From: Zopfochytrium polystomum
Lineage: Eukaryota > Chytridiomycota > Chytridiomycetes > Chytridiales > Chytridiaceae
Direction of reading: 5' to 3'
DNA: 64,000 nucleotides
Assembly (NCBI GenBank): GCA_025765615.1
Contig: JAIVFJ010000157.1
Span: 90,022 to 154,021, forward strand
In this document: positions 22,787 through 34,683 of the stretch, piece after piece
Layout of the letters: each line of letters begins with the position of its first letter
Position numbering within the stretch: the first letter of the stretch is position 1
Program-made: the position numbers and the translations under genes
Notes under the pieces: model-generated
What the model was told of the DNA's origin: nothing
Databases searched by the model: none
Seen by the model: only the letters and a program-made list of their open reading frames with translations

Positions 22787-24553
22787 ATGCTTGGACCAGC
22801 CGTCTCCGTTCTGTTGGGACTGGTAAGGTGATACACCTTTTTGTGTGCCCATCTCTTCGGCGAACGGTTGTTTGCCCTACTTATCTTTCCCCTTCGCACT
22901 GAAAGTCAGGCCACAACTTTTTGTTCGACGAGAAAAGCTGTTCGTCCAACGATGCAGCGATCCAAGAAGGGATAAGATGCGTTGGGTGGCTTTCGACGGT
23001 CAAAGCTACCGACCCCAAGCTGATCATATCCATCGGGTTGAGTCCCAAAGTGGCGGCGGCAAACGCGCTTCGCAAGCTCTTTGCCAAGCGCAGTCCGACC
23101 CCCGCCTCGGTCTTTTTGCAAACGTTGCTGGCGCATCCGTCGCTTCGCCAGGCTCGGCGACCGATCACCCTCGATGTGCATTTTGAAGCCACCAACCAGC
23201 AAGGGCTTGAAGCCGCTCTGGAGACGCTACACGACAAGTTTTTTTCGCCGTCGTCGGCTTTGCGCGCAGGGTTTCTCAGCTTTGACTGCGGTCTCTCCAA
23301 CAAGATTTTGTGGACTGTGGGCATCTTTCTGCGAGATCCGGGCTGCAGATTTAAGTCCTTGCGTTTGGAAAACATTGCGTGCCAGGAGTACAACTCCTTG
23401 GATCTCCATTCGAACTTGGGGGCTGCCTGATGGGCGCTCAAACTGTGACCGAACTCCACCTCGAACAAGTCATGCTCGGCGCAGAGTTTGCCGTGGCCGT
23501 GGGCGAAGCTGTTTCCATGTTGCCCAACATCAGGTCCCTGACGCTCACGATCCTTCGACCCCACTTTGCGTCGTTCGTGAAGTTTCTAAACTCAAAGGGA
23601 ACCGGCTGCAGCATCTGGAAGTGACGCTGAATGCTTTGCATGACGAACGCGCGAACCGCGTATCGGTGGCCGAGAGCGTCGGCGTGCTGCTTCGGTCCAA
23701 GCGGCTCGTTTCATTCTCTTTGGAGTGGCACACCGTCCAACGTTCTTTCCAAGAGGCCGAAACTCCGGTACTCGATGCGCTCGAGAGCAACCCGTCCTCT
23801 CCGCTGCTGTCGCTCTGCCTGCCCTGGGTCCCATCTGACGCCGCAGTCCGTCGCCTCGTCCGCACTCTCACCCGCGGCTCCAACCTCCGCCGAATCCGAC
23901 TGGGGTCCGACGACATCAGCGTCAGCAACTTCGCCGCGCTTCTCGACGCCTCGCCGCTGTGCAAGCTGGACGTTGTCGAAGCCTGGCTCGAGACCGGGCC
24001 GCTCCCGGAAGCGGCCGCGGCGGCCGTCCCGACACTCGTCGCCGTGTTCGAGCACGCGACGCTGACCGTCGCCGGGCTCCACAGCGACTACAGGAGCCAC
24101 GTGGCGGAGGCGGTCAAGGACGCGGCGGCCGCGAACCCTTGGCTGTGCAGCGGCGTGGTGAGGGACTTTGACCTCGACGCGCGGCGGCGCGCTCAGTGGT
24201 CGAGCTCCGGCGGACTCGGCCCCGCGCCGGCCGCCCTCGCCTTGGAGAAGACTGCGATCGCAAAGACTCTCTTGCGTTGCGCTAGGATGCTCCTTTTCGC
24301 AACTTCGACGAGGGTTGTTTCGGAAGCTCACGTCCAGCACATGATTCTGTCGTGCAACCTTTGGGAAGCTGTCCTGAAGGCGCTCATGCGTGGATGGTTC
24401 CTCCCGCGTGACATCAATGACGTGCTCAGGGCGATGGGCGACCGTCGGTCGATTGGGCGGCTGCTGAGGGTAAGCGATCGGTGCGGGGCGATGGAGGAGC
24501 GGCAGTTTGTGTGGAGGTGTGTTGCATTTTTGAATGAAGCGGCCCAGTCGTAA
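22787..24553 (+). pseudogene. LRR-like family copy A, broken by two frameshifts
   Basis: Homologous end to end to the intact copies at 45529-47252 and 58368-60179. A proposed short first exon (22787-22822, donor GTAAGG) joins sequence from 22906. The frame then runs to about 23420, where a one-base change in a G-run (CTTGGGGGCTGCC) moves the reading frame. A second shift occurs near 23600 (CTCAAAGGGAACC). The final frame carries the LRR-like stretch PWVPSDAAVRRLVRTLTRG, the NPWLC motif and the C-terminal signature (GWFLPRDI, MGDRRSIGRLL, MEERQFVWRC), and stops at 24553. An AATAAA follows at 24572. The reading sense between shifts is well preserved, so decay is recent or one shift is an assembly error. 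Confidence 0.75.
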
Positions 24554-24903
24554 ACAATGGCCATCGGAGACAATAAAAAAGTCTTGGGGGGAAATGTATA
24601 CTTCAATGTTGACCCATTTATTCAAAAAGTGGTGTAGTTTTTGGGACCTACTGCTTTCGAAAAGTCCTTAGCAGATATAACTCTTGCCCCGATGTATAAA
24701 AACCTCTACTTCCAATCTCAAAGCCCTTGCAACCTGCGACAAGCCCCATCGTCACCGCGGAGATGACACTTGCCCCAGCTCGCACTTTTCTTGTACCTTC
24801 TCGTAATGTCCACTATGGATCCAGTAAGAAGGCGGGGTGAGGTGCGAATGTAAGAATAATTACACTAGTAGGCTACATATGTCAAAGCCCACATTTTACT
24901 TAC

Positions 24904-26359
24904 CTGTTTCCCCAATGAGGTCGTACCGAAAATTTGTAGAATTCCCAACGCTGGCGCCGCTACATGAGCCCGAATGAACGCCGATTCGCATTCGGCATTC
25001 TTGTTTCACTTTGCCCTTCATGAATGACGACTTGTTGAACGTGTCCGTCACATACGTCTCCATTCGCAGAGCAACCAAACACACTGAGACAGAGCCCAGT
25101 GATGATCCGCGTCCACCGCAAGTGACGAGCACGCAACGTATGCGTCACCTTTCAGTTCATTTCGATGTCAGTATTGATAAATGGAAACGGAGGCGAACCG
25201 ATCGTCGTGATTTTTTCCGTGCCAAACTCTTCGGTGAGACGATCAAAGTACGTGAACATGTTGTTTACCATTTGGAAAATCTGCACCCCTTGAACAACGC
25301 TCGACATTGCGGTAAATCTGTTAAGCCGTTGGGCCAGTCAAAGGCCGAGATTTGAGAAATATACCCCATTATGTCCATTTGCAGAACTGTGGCCATAGAG
25401 AACTCCTCATACCCTTGTGTTCCAGGGCTCAAAAGAAGCTGCGCGGTTACTCTACCGGGTTGCACAGTGTTGAGTAGGTGCGTGGATTTCCAATCTTCTA
25501 CGTTGGTCAATTTGCTTGTGATGTCAATGTCGACTTTAAACGTCTGCTTTTGTTCTGCGAGTATAGACTGTGAAGAACAAGCAGGAAGCTCATAATGATT
25601 GGAATTGTGAACGGCGCCAAGCGCATGATTAGCGAAGAATTGAGCCTTCCGCACGCAAATGACCACACAAGAGAAAACGTAGATGGCACTCATTCAGAAC
25701 GAGCCAGATATTCCAGAGAGGCAACAGACTGCCACAAATCCGCAGTTTGCGAATGGGCCGGCAACGTCAGATAACTGGTTTGCAAAAGAGAAATCAGCCA
25801 AGGGGTACATGGATATTCCAACAAACTTGCCAGCAAGGGAATCGGGGTCAAAAGTAGGTGTAAGTAATTGTCAGTTGAGTTTGCGAGAACGCTCACATTC
25901 AGTATAATTATAAATGTTATGCCCACTGTCGAGCCCATAGCTAGCCAAACGACCGGAGCACCGCCTTTCCAAACGGTTGCCAATATGTAAAAAAAAGATA
26001 ATAATCTCGCAGACTGCCAGCAGTCCAGACAGCGTGCTCAAACCACCTCCCGATAGGTAGAAATAGAACAAAGTAACAACGAGGTAGAAATTGAGGCAGA
26101 ATGAGCTGCGAATAATCAACCGTAGAAGAGTGTTGTTCGATAGTAAGGCTCCTCGGCCACGTGCGATTAAAATTGAAGAAGCATCCTCCGCCAGAGCGTT
26201 ATCGAGTGAAGGGATCGGTAGTGTGGCAAAGATCGTTTTTAGTGATGACCTAACGCACGCACGCAGGAACTCTTTCAAGCGATCCGCGCATTTCAAAGTA
26301 TTGCGCTGCTGATTTTGTGACTGGGCGGCATCGCGATCAGGAAATGCGGTGGTGGCCAT
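24904..26359 (-). CDS. Membrane class III adenylate/guanylate cyclase, probably disrupted
   Basis: Makes cAMP or cGMP from ATP or GTP. Minus-strand exons are approximate: 26359-26047, 25964-25897, from 25825, then to 25365, 25317-25199, and 25148-24904. The N-terminal part has several hydrophobic spans (FCLNFYLVVTLFYFYLSG, STVGITFIIILN). The catalytic domain includes the first metal Asp in MDIMG-FTAMSS (the 47-nt intron falls inside this motif), FDRLTEEFGTEKITTIGDAYV with the second Asp, and RIGVHSG followed by FRYDLIGETG. The Asp in RYDL is ATP-type, but the usual Glu/Lys partner position is Thr. A one-base frameshift near 25090 separates DAYV from RIGVHSG, and no catalytic Asn-Arg segment is recognisable downstream, so the gene may be dead. 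Confidence 0.65.
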
Positions 26360-27019
26360 CCTCGTGGCGCTGAAAGACCGCTTCGTCAGTGTTGGAAACT
26401 CGTTGCAGTGGTTGGCTTGAGCTGTGGATCGAATGGCGGACCCATTACTGAGATCACACTCTTGGTGACAAACAGGGGGCTCAAATATTGATTGGCCTTG
26501 TATTGCACCAACCGACTATTACTAATCTGCCAGATCTCGATCAAGCAGAACGCTCCATGGTGCGAGAGGAGAAGCCCCAAACATGTGAGACAGTGCTGGG
26601 GGCGAAGCAAAGGCGTCTACGGCCAAAGAAGGAAGTAGAATGTAAGCACATCCAAACTGCAGTGTCGATGGGCAGAGTAACGCCGGAGAAGCTGTGCGGC
26701 GTCAGAAATCGGTGGTGGTTGATTCTAGGACGTCGAGTGCGCAGCGCGAGGTGGCGCCCTCTTCATTTGATTTTGAGCAACCGTGGTTCGTAAGGAAACA
26801 ACCGAGGGAAAGAAAAACAAGAAACAGGCCAAAATAAGGAGACAGAGAGGCCTTGGGGCTGAGCATCGTGCATCGCGCCGAAGCACAGGAAGGAGAGAGA
26901 ACAACAAGGGAGGACGAAAAAGGTGCTTGGAAAGAAGCAAGGACAACACCGTGGCAGCTCCACCGCGGGGGTAACCTTTCCGTTGCCCACGCTTCCTACT
27001 TTTCCCCAAACCTTAACCC
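26360..27019. other. Spacer between the cyclase and threonine synthase
   Basis: No coding sequence recognised. A minus-strand GTAATG donor near 26445 and TTTCAG acceptor near 26375 suggest the cyclase may have an upstream 5' exon, but no frame-preserving join was found. Confidence 0.5.
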
Positions 27020-28666
27020 TCAAATCGTCTGCTCAATCACCCACTTGACACCGTCGGCGCCGCTCCGCTTCCTCTCGTCCCTCTCCACGCCCTCCACCGT
27101 CACAACAGTCGCGCGCGTCGGCAAGCCCTTGAGCCGCACGAGGCCCTCCGGGGCAAACGCCTCGTACGCGACAACGGCCTCGCCGCCGACGGCGGCCCAC
27201 ACGGCCTCGGGGAACTTGCCCGGCGACGCGGTGCCGAGCACGACCGTGAACTGAGTGCCTGCGGCGCTCGGCACTGCCTCGGCGGCCGCGACGCCGACCG
27301 CTGTGTGCGGGTCCAGCACGTACCCCGTCGCGGCGTGGTACTTTGCGATCGTCGCGAGCGTCGCAGCGTCCGACGCGCGGTGCGAGGCGAACGTGGCGCG
27401 CGCCTTTGCGTGCAGGGACGCGGGCACCGTGAAGCCGGACGTCGTTGAGAGCTGCGTCATGTAGGACTTGATCGCGGCCGAGGCGGGCTGCGCGCTGCTG
27501 CTGGCGTCGGCGCTGCCGCTGGCGCCGGCGGCGAGGAAGTGCCACAGGACTCGCTCAAAGTTGGACGAGACGAGGATGTCCATGGCCGGGCTTAGCGTCA
27601 TCTTAACGGCGTCCGAGGACGACGACGATGCGGCCGGTGCGGCCGCCGCCGCGACGGGCTTGGTGTAGCTGCCGGTCTCGAAGAAGCGGTGCAGGATGTC
27701 GTTCTCGTTGGTTGCGACAAGCAGCGACTCGATGGGCAGGCCCATCCGCTTTGCATAGTACCCGGCCAGCACGTCGCCAAAGTTGCCGGTCGGCACCGCG
27801 AACCTGACCTTGATCGCCTCGTCTTTGCCGGCGGCGTGGCGGGAGTGCAGCAGCAGGTACGCCTTGAAATAGTACACGGTCTGCGCGAGGATGCGCGCCC
27901 AGTTGATCGAGTTGATCGCGGCGAGGTTGTGTTTGGCGCGGAAGGCGGGGTCGGCAAAGAGCGCCTTGACAATGTCCTGGCAGTCGTCGAAGGTGGCGCC
28001 GGCGACGGCTACGTTATGGATGTTTGCGTCCAGAACCGAAGTCATCTGCAGTTCCTGCACGGGCGACACGCGGCCGCGCGGGTGCAGGATAAATGCCCGA
28101 ACGGACTCACGGCCGCGAAGGCCGTAGATCGCGGCGCCGCCTGTGTCGCCTGAGGTCGCACCTAGGACAGTCAGGCGCATGAGCGGCCGACCCGCGGCAG
28201 CGGCTGCGGCGTTGCGGCGCTTCAAAAAGTAGTCGAAAAGGTTGCCGACGACCTGCAGTGCCACGTCCTTGAAGGCGAAGGTGGGGCCGTGGAACAACTC
28301 GAGGATGTGCAGACCCTGGACGTCGTCCGAGGCAACTGGGACGACAGGCGTGACGTCAGGGTGGGTGAAGGTGGCGAAGGAGCGGGCCAAAATGTCCTGC
28401 AGGTCGGCGTCGGGGATGCCGCCATCGGTGGGGGAGGTGGCGATGAAGGGACGGAGGAGGCGGAAGGCGAGAGCGTGGAAGGAAAGTGGGGCCAGGGAGA
28501 GGATCTCTGCGTGCGAGAGGTATGGCAGGGTCGATGCGGTGTGCGAGGTGGGGTCGTCGACGTCGGGCACGTACAGGCCGCCGTCGGGGGCGAGGCCGGT
28601 GAGGACGGCGTCTTCGAACGAGACGGGCTCGTCGGAGGGCAAGCCGCGCGTGGAACGGTACTTCAT
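27020..28666 (-). CDS. THR4: Threonine synthase
   Basis: PLP enzyme that converts O-phosphohomoserine to threonine, the last step of threonine biosynthesis, in the cytosol. A single exon of 548 residues; the ATG at 28666 starts MKYRSTRG, which matches the conserved fungal and bacterial beginning (Y-x-STRG), whereas the upstream open frame does not. Marks include APDGGLYVP near residue 27, the PLP-lysine block HGPTFAFKDVALQ (Lys133), LGATSGDTGGAA for phosphate and PLP binding, and INSINWARILAQ and PTGNFGDVLAGYYAKRMG. The length fits fungal Thr4 (about 510-520) with an Ala/Ser-rich insert near residues 335-350. No introns, unlike most neighbours. Confidence 0.96.
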   Translation of the reverse strand: MKYRSTRGLPSDEPVSFEDAVLTGLAPDGGLYVPDVDDPTSHTASTLPYLSHAEILSLAPLSFHALAFRLLRPFIATSPTDGGIPDADLQDILARSFATFTHPDVTPVVPVASDDVQGLHILELFHGPTFAFKDVALQVVGNLFDYFLKRRNAAAAAAGRPLMRLTVLGATSGDTGGAAIYGLRGRESVRAFILHPRGRVSPVQELQMTSVLDANIHNVAVAGATFDDCQDIVKALFADPAFRAKHNLAAINSINWARILAQTVYYFKAYLLLHSRHAAGKDEAIKVRFAVPTGNFGDVLAGYYAKRMGLPIESLLVATNENDILHRFFETGSYTKPVAAAAAPAASSSSSDAVKMTLSPAMDILVSSNFERVLWHFLAAGASGSADASSSAQPASAAIKSYMTQLSTTSGFTVPASLHAKARATFASHRASDAATLATIAKYHAATGYVLDPHTAVGVAAAEAVPSAAGTQFTVVLGTASPGKFPEAVWAAVGGEAVVAYEAFAPEGLVRLKGLPTRATVVTVEGVERDERKRSGADGVKWVIEQTI

Positions 28667-30790
28667 ACTTTGACCGATGTAGGCGGCGGGGAGGGCTTCG
28701 AAGGGAGTAGAGAGAGGAAGAGTCGGGAACGAGAGGCTGATCTGGCAGCGGCTGCGATCAGCTCCCAACGACGAAAACAAGGTGTTATTGGTGAGGTGGC
28801 TGCAATCAGTCCTTTGTCTGTCTGACAGTCTGTCTGTCTTTCTCCCTCTTTCGTTCGATCTAATCTGTGTTCCAATGCCATGTCACGGCGGGTCGGATCA
28901 TTCATTCAGCTGTCATCGTCGTCAATCATCAGTCACAACGACCACCACAACCCAGCAAGACAGTGTCATCTCTCTTTCAACTTGATACTGACGGTTTCGC
29001 CCTCGGCAGTAACAACTGGTTGTGGCCGGTTCTTATCAATGAATCTGTACCACCGACGAGTTATAAAATGATTGATGACGCCAATTTGTTACTCTCACTC
29101 ACTGGACTCGCGTTGTGATCATTCGTAATTGTCAATTTATTTTTACGTGCCCCACCGTCTTCGCCGCCGTCAAATGTGGGCCGCTTCCCTCACAGACGTC
29201 CTCTTTGCTCATCAGCTAACTCTGGATCGGCGCCACCCCTTCCAAAACAAGGACTGTTTGCGTCGAATTCACCAACAGCAACCCACTGCAGTGCCCTGCC
29301 GGTTCTCTTCCGGCCCGTTGCGTGATCGACTCGCTGCATAGGAGAGGCGCTCTTCAATGGCGACTGGCTTTTGTGATCCGAACCTCGAAGAAAAATAATC
29401 TGGATGTTCCTTGACGTGCCCCATAGTGATACAGAGAGGCAGGAATCAACCCCTCCGATGGCCCAATCCAGCGCACTTCGCCCGCCCTCGCAAAAACTTG
29501 ATGGCTGAAGGCAACTAGCTGCATCCGGAGGTAGCGCTTTCAGAGCAGCTGCCAAACCCACCACCCTCCGCCCCGAAGACAGCAAGAACAAAGAACCCAC
29601 GTCGCTGGTCCCGCTCCGCCACTGCCGCGTGCGCAGCCGTCACAGCCGCGGAGACGCCCGTTACCGAATTTACCACCGACAGCGGTAGCTGAATCAGCGG
29701 CAGCCACGTCATCCACGTTGAGCGCGGCCCTTCACTTCCTCACGGACAGGCAGCAGCTGCCTTTGCAGACAGATCAGCGCCTCGGCGGCGTCGGGCGGGA
29801 GTCGCGGCAAGTTTGGACAGTAGCGGTTCGGTCGCCCGCGGTCACGGTGGCGGGGACGCGACAAAAAAGCCTGCGGGTGTCCACCGCGGAGGGTGGGAAG
29901 ATCCGCGCGGCGCGGGTATGGAAGGCGTGTCGTTGCTCGTGGAGGGGCTTGTGCGAGTTTGAAAAGGTGGGCGCTGGGTCGATCGGTTGAGTCAGTGAGT
30001 ATGCATCCTGGTTCGCGCTTAGCGCTTTTCGGGTTTTGCATTTTCTCTCTCATTCCCTCCCCCTCTCTCTTTGCGTTTCTTTGCCTCCCGCTCGAACGTC
30101 CCCGAATTCCCTCCGTCGTTAAATTGTCCGTCGCGATGAGGATTGGGAAATTTGGTGTGTGAGCCTTTTCTTTTCCCTCACCTCCTCCACTCTTTCCTCA
30201 CCCGCCGCGAGTCATCATAAATAATTTCGAGAAGCTTGGCCGTACAAGTTTTTGTAGTATCAATAATACCCAAAGAACTGCAATAAGCGCAGTTCTTCTT
30301 TCGGTTGTTTTTTTGCCCAGACTAAAAGGCCCTCTTGCTACGCTCGGAAAGAATTTTGAATTTACGCTGCCGTTTCTGGCGTAGAGTTCGCCATGGTAGA
30401 GATGGACGTCCATTTGTACAAAACGCTGAGAGCGGCAGCGGCGTGGAAAGCAGCTCGCTCGCGGGCTGAACAAGGTCGGCATCGCGGCCCACTGTAAGGC
30501 GGACTGTTTGCCTGGGACGGTGCCGCGTGCGAGCATGTAAAGGAGGTGCTGTAGAGATTGCGTGTCGTACGGTCGCAAATCCCCCCGAGTGGTCAATGAG
30601 CAAAAGGGGCAAGGGCGTCGCGCGGCGCGCTTTGGGTCTCACCGCCTTGCACGTCACCAAGCCGAGCCAAAACCTCTGAACCAACAACAAGCACTAAACC
30701 TCGGCGCCTTGCGACGCCGTCGTCGTCACCTCAGTCAAGCCAGGGACGGGGCTGCCTCACCAACTCCAACTACCAACGACCGTCGTACAC

Positions 30791-30822
<32 letters not shown>

Positions 30823-30956
30823 CGCCACCCTCCCCACTTGCCGCTGCTGCTGGCCAGACGGGTACAGCAGAAGGACTCAGCTGCCGCTGTGTTGAACAAC
30901 GGCTGGGCGACGCTGCGCTTCGAACGATCGTCCCTCCTGTCTAGTTCACGCAAAGC
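28667..30956. other. 2.3-kb spacer with a perfect short hairpin
   Basis: Contains the threonine-synthase promoter, a (CCG)n run (about 30788-30823) and a 9-bp perfect stem-loop at 30273-30297. Minus-strand open frames at 29515-30053 and 30198-30596 show no domain and no consistent splice joins, so I do not call them genes. Confidence 0.55.
30273..30297. other. Perfect 9-bp stem-loop
   Basis: AAGAACTGC, a 7-nt loop AATAAGC, then GCAGTTCTT. Adjacent AATAA-type motifs raise the possibility of a transcript 3' end. Function unknown. Confidence 0.7.
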
Positions 30957-33900
30957 ATGTCCCACGACCTCCAAACGCCGTCACCCGCGCCCGACACCTC
31001 AACCACGTCCACCACCCCTCTTCGCAGCAACAGCAATACCATCTCGTCGTCACAGCTGTTCTCTGACGTCCACCGCACAACCGCATCGTCGTCGTCGCGA
31101 TGGGGGGTCCTTCACTCTATTTCGGTACTGACCCACTTTGAGTTCACCCAAAACCTCGTACCTTTCGCTCATCACGAGCCCTGCCTAACTGTATGTCTCT
31201 AGTACTCGTCATCGGGCGCTCCTGCTCCAACCACCAGTACTTTTCCTCCGTCACCAACTTCGTCGGTGGACTCTCGTCCTCAGATCGTCAAATCTGACTC
31301 ACCAGCGCCAAGATCCTCATTAGCCTGTACCCGTTGTGGTGAGCCCTTGTTGAATCATGCCGATAAGTCAATCCACGACCCGAACCTCACGCCTCGCCGG
31401 GGAGAAGTGGAACACTGCCATAGCCAAACTTTGGGGTTCAAAGTTGCTTCGACTTCAATGCTTCTGTGCCGAAAGGTCCTTGCCAAACCAGACCTGGAAG
31501 ATCGCTTTGCGTTGAGCGACGAGCCTGCACCCTCCGTTGTCGAAGACTGGTGGCATTGGTAAGTCGAATCACAATCCATCATGGCCTCGCGTTGACATTT
31601 AACCAGGCAATGCGTTCCGTCCTTCGTACTCAAAGAGATTGGAAGAACAGACGTGCTGAAAGGGTTTGGCGCTTTGAAACCGTCTGACCAATTTCGTGTG
31701 AGACGGGCGCTGCTTCGTGGAGAGGTTGAGGTGAGATTAGAGCGACCAGCCCGTGCCTGTGCCTTTTCCGCTCACAATTCTGAAGGAGCATGGCAGCAGT
31801 CAACCTGACGACCAACCAAGAAAAGCGGCGGCGCCAGTGGGTGGAAGCAATTTGATTCTACCTCCGCCGGTTCCAGGATCCATATCCGATTACGAAGCTA
31901 CGAATGACATTGGAGGTATAGGTGCTCAGTCAGATGACGAATCCGAGACGGAAGCAGGATGCCCGGTCGCGTTGGCAGCCAAAGCCGCCGCGGCAGCCCA
32001 CAATTCGACTCATCCTCGAGCTAAAGCCACTCTTGCGAAGGAATCATCCGGTGAAAAGGAACACGACGAAACCCGAGACTCCAGTGTAACGTCAACGCCT
32101 CTACGGCGCTCGAGCCGAAGAACGGGGAGCAAATCATACCGTGAAAGCGAAGAGGATGATCTAGACGTCGTTCAAGGAGACGACGAAGGACTTGGAGGGA
32201 AGCGACCGCGAACTTCCGCGGAGACCCACGTCCCCGCGCCCGTTGTCGCGCCCGTCGCTTCGGCCAATCCGGAGGAGCCCGTTCGGCGCCGACGCGGAAG
32301 ACCACCGAAATCGGCAACAACATGCGACTCGTCGGTGAAAGGAACAACACAGCAAAAGGCAAGGATCGCCAGACACCACCAGCATGCAGTCGGAGTCGCA
32401 GCCGGAGCCACTGCAGGCAATAGCGGCAGTCCATGCACAGGCGCACCGACGGTCGCTCCGGCTTTCTTCAGAGCGGCTGCCGGATGGGTGATTGACAGAC
32501 TCGGTGACGGCACCGGTCAGGTTCCAGCCACCACGCCAACAGACACTCCGTTGAAACGAAAGCGCGGGCGTCCGCGTAAAGTGCGCCCTGAAGAAATCGA
32601 GGCGAAAGAGAAAATGCCTGATGTGAAAGTAGAAAGCGGACTTGTTCAGGACAACGTGGAAGACTCCCCTGCGGCGTCAGCGAAGCGTCGGCGCGCTGCT
32701 GCTGCCACCTTCTCAGTTCAGAAGTTGCCATCTGATGAGAAAGCGGTTTTACAAAACGCGTTTACCGTGGATGCAAAATCGTTCAAACACGAAGATATTA
32801 GCACACCTATCCGAGTCAAGGGCATTATTGACGTAAAGATACCGTCCAAACATACTGCATCCTTGTCAACGCCAGGTCACGTTACAACGGCACTAACGGC
32901 AAGTATGCCGCCTCCGTCTCCGTCAAAATTGCCCGCTGTCGGTGTGGGTGGATGTAACGCTGGCGGCAAGAATACAAGCCCCACTCCGACTGCAATCCCT
33001 GGAGGAGATCGTAAGGGCAAGCGGCAGCTTTCAGATGATGCCGAAGCCGAATATGTTCCACCTAAACTCGTCCGCGCTCGAACGAGGACCTTTGTCCCTC
33101 CCCAACTGACTCGAGTTCCGTCGGTGACTGCGGATTTCGGTAAAGCTTTTGTTCCACCGCAGATTCAAAGGGTTGCTTCCGTCACTGCCGAGGCGGGCCG
33201 AGCTTGGGGTGTGCGGCGCCTGATTCCAAGTGACGATTCAAATGCTGCGCCGGCAGGACCTACCAGGGGAGGCGATGCTTCGGGATCGACTGGATCTGCC
33301 GTTAAAATGGAGCATGAGGCAACGAAGGCTGACGGTAAATTGTCCACGACCCCCTTGACTGCGGACAATGGCAAAATTGGAGGAGTACCGTCCAGCGCTG
33401 GAAAAGCCAAGTCTGCGTCGTTACCACACGTTCCTTCTGCCTCGGCCGCCCCGAGGAAAAGTGCAGCAGCGAAGGAAAGCAACGCGAACGGGCGGAAGAG
33501 CTTTCCTCTCGGGTCCCCACTTGTTCAAGGTCCACACGCGCAACCCTTACCTCTTGCGCACACGCAATCCATATCTCCACTACAGCCTCGAAAAAACTCC
33601 TGGTTTCAACCCATCGTGATAAATGTTCCTCAAGGCCCAATACCGTCCGCCCCTACATCGCAACAGGGCTCTATTCATGTCTCACAGCGTTCTCGTGCTA
33701 TCCTCTCCCAGTTAGCAAATTTATCTGGACAGCCACCACCTCCACCATCCCCATTCCCCCTGGGCCACGGTCAGCATTCGTCCTCCGCATCCGGTGGACT
33801 CGTTGGTGAGAAAGAATCGCCTTCAATCGCTCCCGTCGTCCAAAATACCCCCGCGAATGGCAGGGCGAACATCCGACGGCATTCCTCGTTCGAGCCCGCC

Positions 33901-34386
33901 TCCTCTACAATATCGAACTCTGCTTCCGGCGCTCATCGCGAAACCGCGCCGCCGCCCACTTACCGCGGCAGCCCATCCGTGACCAGCGTCGCGCCCGTGA
34001 GCGTCACGCCTGCCAGCGTCACCCACGCGAGTGTCGCGCCTGCGAGCCCAGCTGCGCCCACACCGGATCCAGCTGTCTCCGGGTTTGCCGCCAGCGGCCC
34101 CAGCGAACTGCCCAACGTGGCGCCGGTTCCGTGGAGGGTCCAGGTCGATCGGGAAGGCGGTGTGGTTGTAGTGCTGGACGATGACCCTGCGGTCGACGAC
34201 GACGGCGGCGGCGGCGACGGTGATAACCAACACTCTGTCGGCGTGAGCGAGGGGACCGCAGGGGCGGCTGTTGTGGCTGACGGGGACGCGCAGGTTAGCG
34301 TGCCTGTCGAAAGTGCGATGCTGTCTTCGCAGTCGTCGGCGGGCCTTCCGGAGGACGACGAGTTTTCGGGGGACGAGGAGCAGTGA
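30957..34386 (+). CDS. PARP-type zinc finger and AT-hook nuclear protein
   Basis: Five exons (30957-31124, 31203-31338, 31444-31558, 31607-31730, 31786-34386) give 1047 residues with phases closing. The Ser/Thr-rich start is followed by a finger like zf-PARP (C-x2-C-x~37-H-x2-C): CTRC near residue 98, then DWWHWQC and VLKGFGALKPSDQ, matching the usual W-H-x2-C and I/L-x-G-x3-L-x3-D pattern. The remaining 860 residues are disordered and charged, with two AT-hooks: RRRRGRPPK near residue 346 and KRKRGRPRK near 438. Two short repeats occur (TFVPPQLTRVPSVTADFGK and AFVPPQIQRVASVTAEAGR). The tail is acidic. The combination points to a chromatin or DNA-nick-binding protein; no catalytic domain is present. 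Confidence 0.82.
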
Positions 34387-34683
34387 CAGACAGTGCAGCC
34401 ACATAATGTTGGGAATTAGCAGTGCGGAAAGCCTGTTTTTTTTTTTGTTTTTTTTTTTTTTTTTGTGATGATCTGAAGGGACAGTGGGATGTGCGAAATT
34501 GCGCGTAAGGGTTGCGTTCTGTGTTTGCACAAAATGGTGGAAACTGGGCAGTGGGGCCACTTCACACGAGTTGGCGATGTTTTCGTTGTTTGTTGGTTGT
34601 TTCCATTTCTTATTTACCTACCCCACCGTTATAACGTGTATTACCCTCTCTCTGGGCATGTCTTGTTCTACTTTGCTGTGTCC
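34387..34683. other. T-rich 3' flank
   Basis: Poly-T tracts at about 34437-34464 after the stop of the AT-hook gene. No gene. Confidence 0.6.

Noticed and set aside
29515..30053. Minus-strand pair of open frames with a hydrophobic stretch
   Set aside because: No plausible intron of normal length joins them and no family is recognised.
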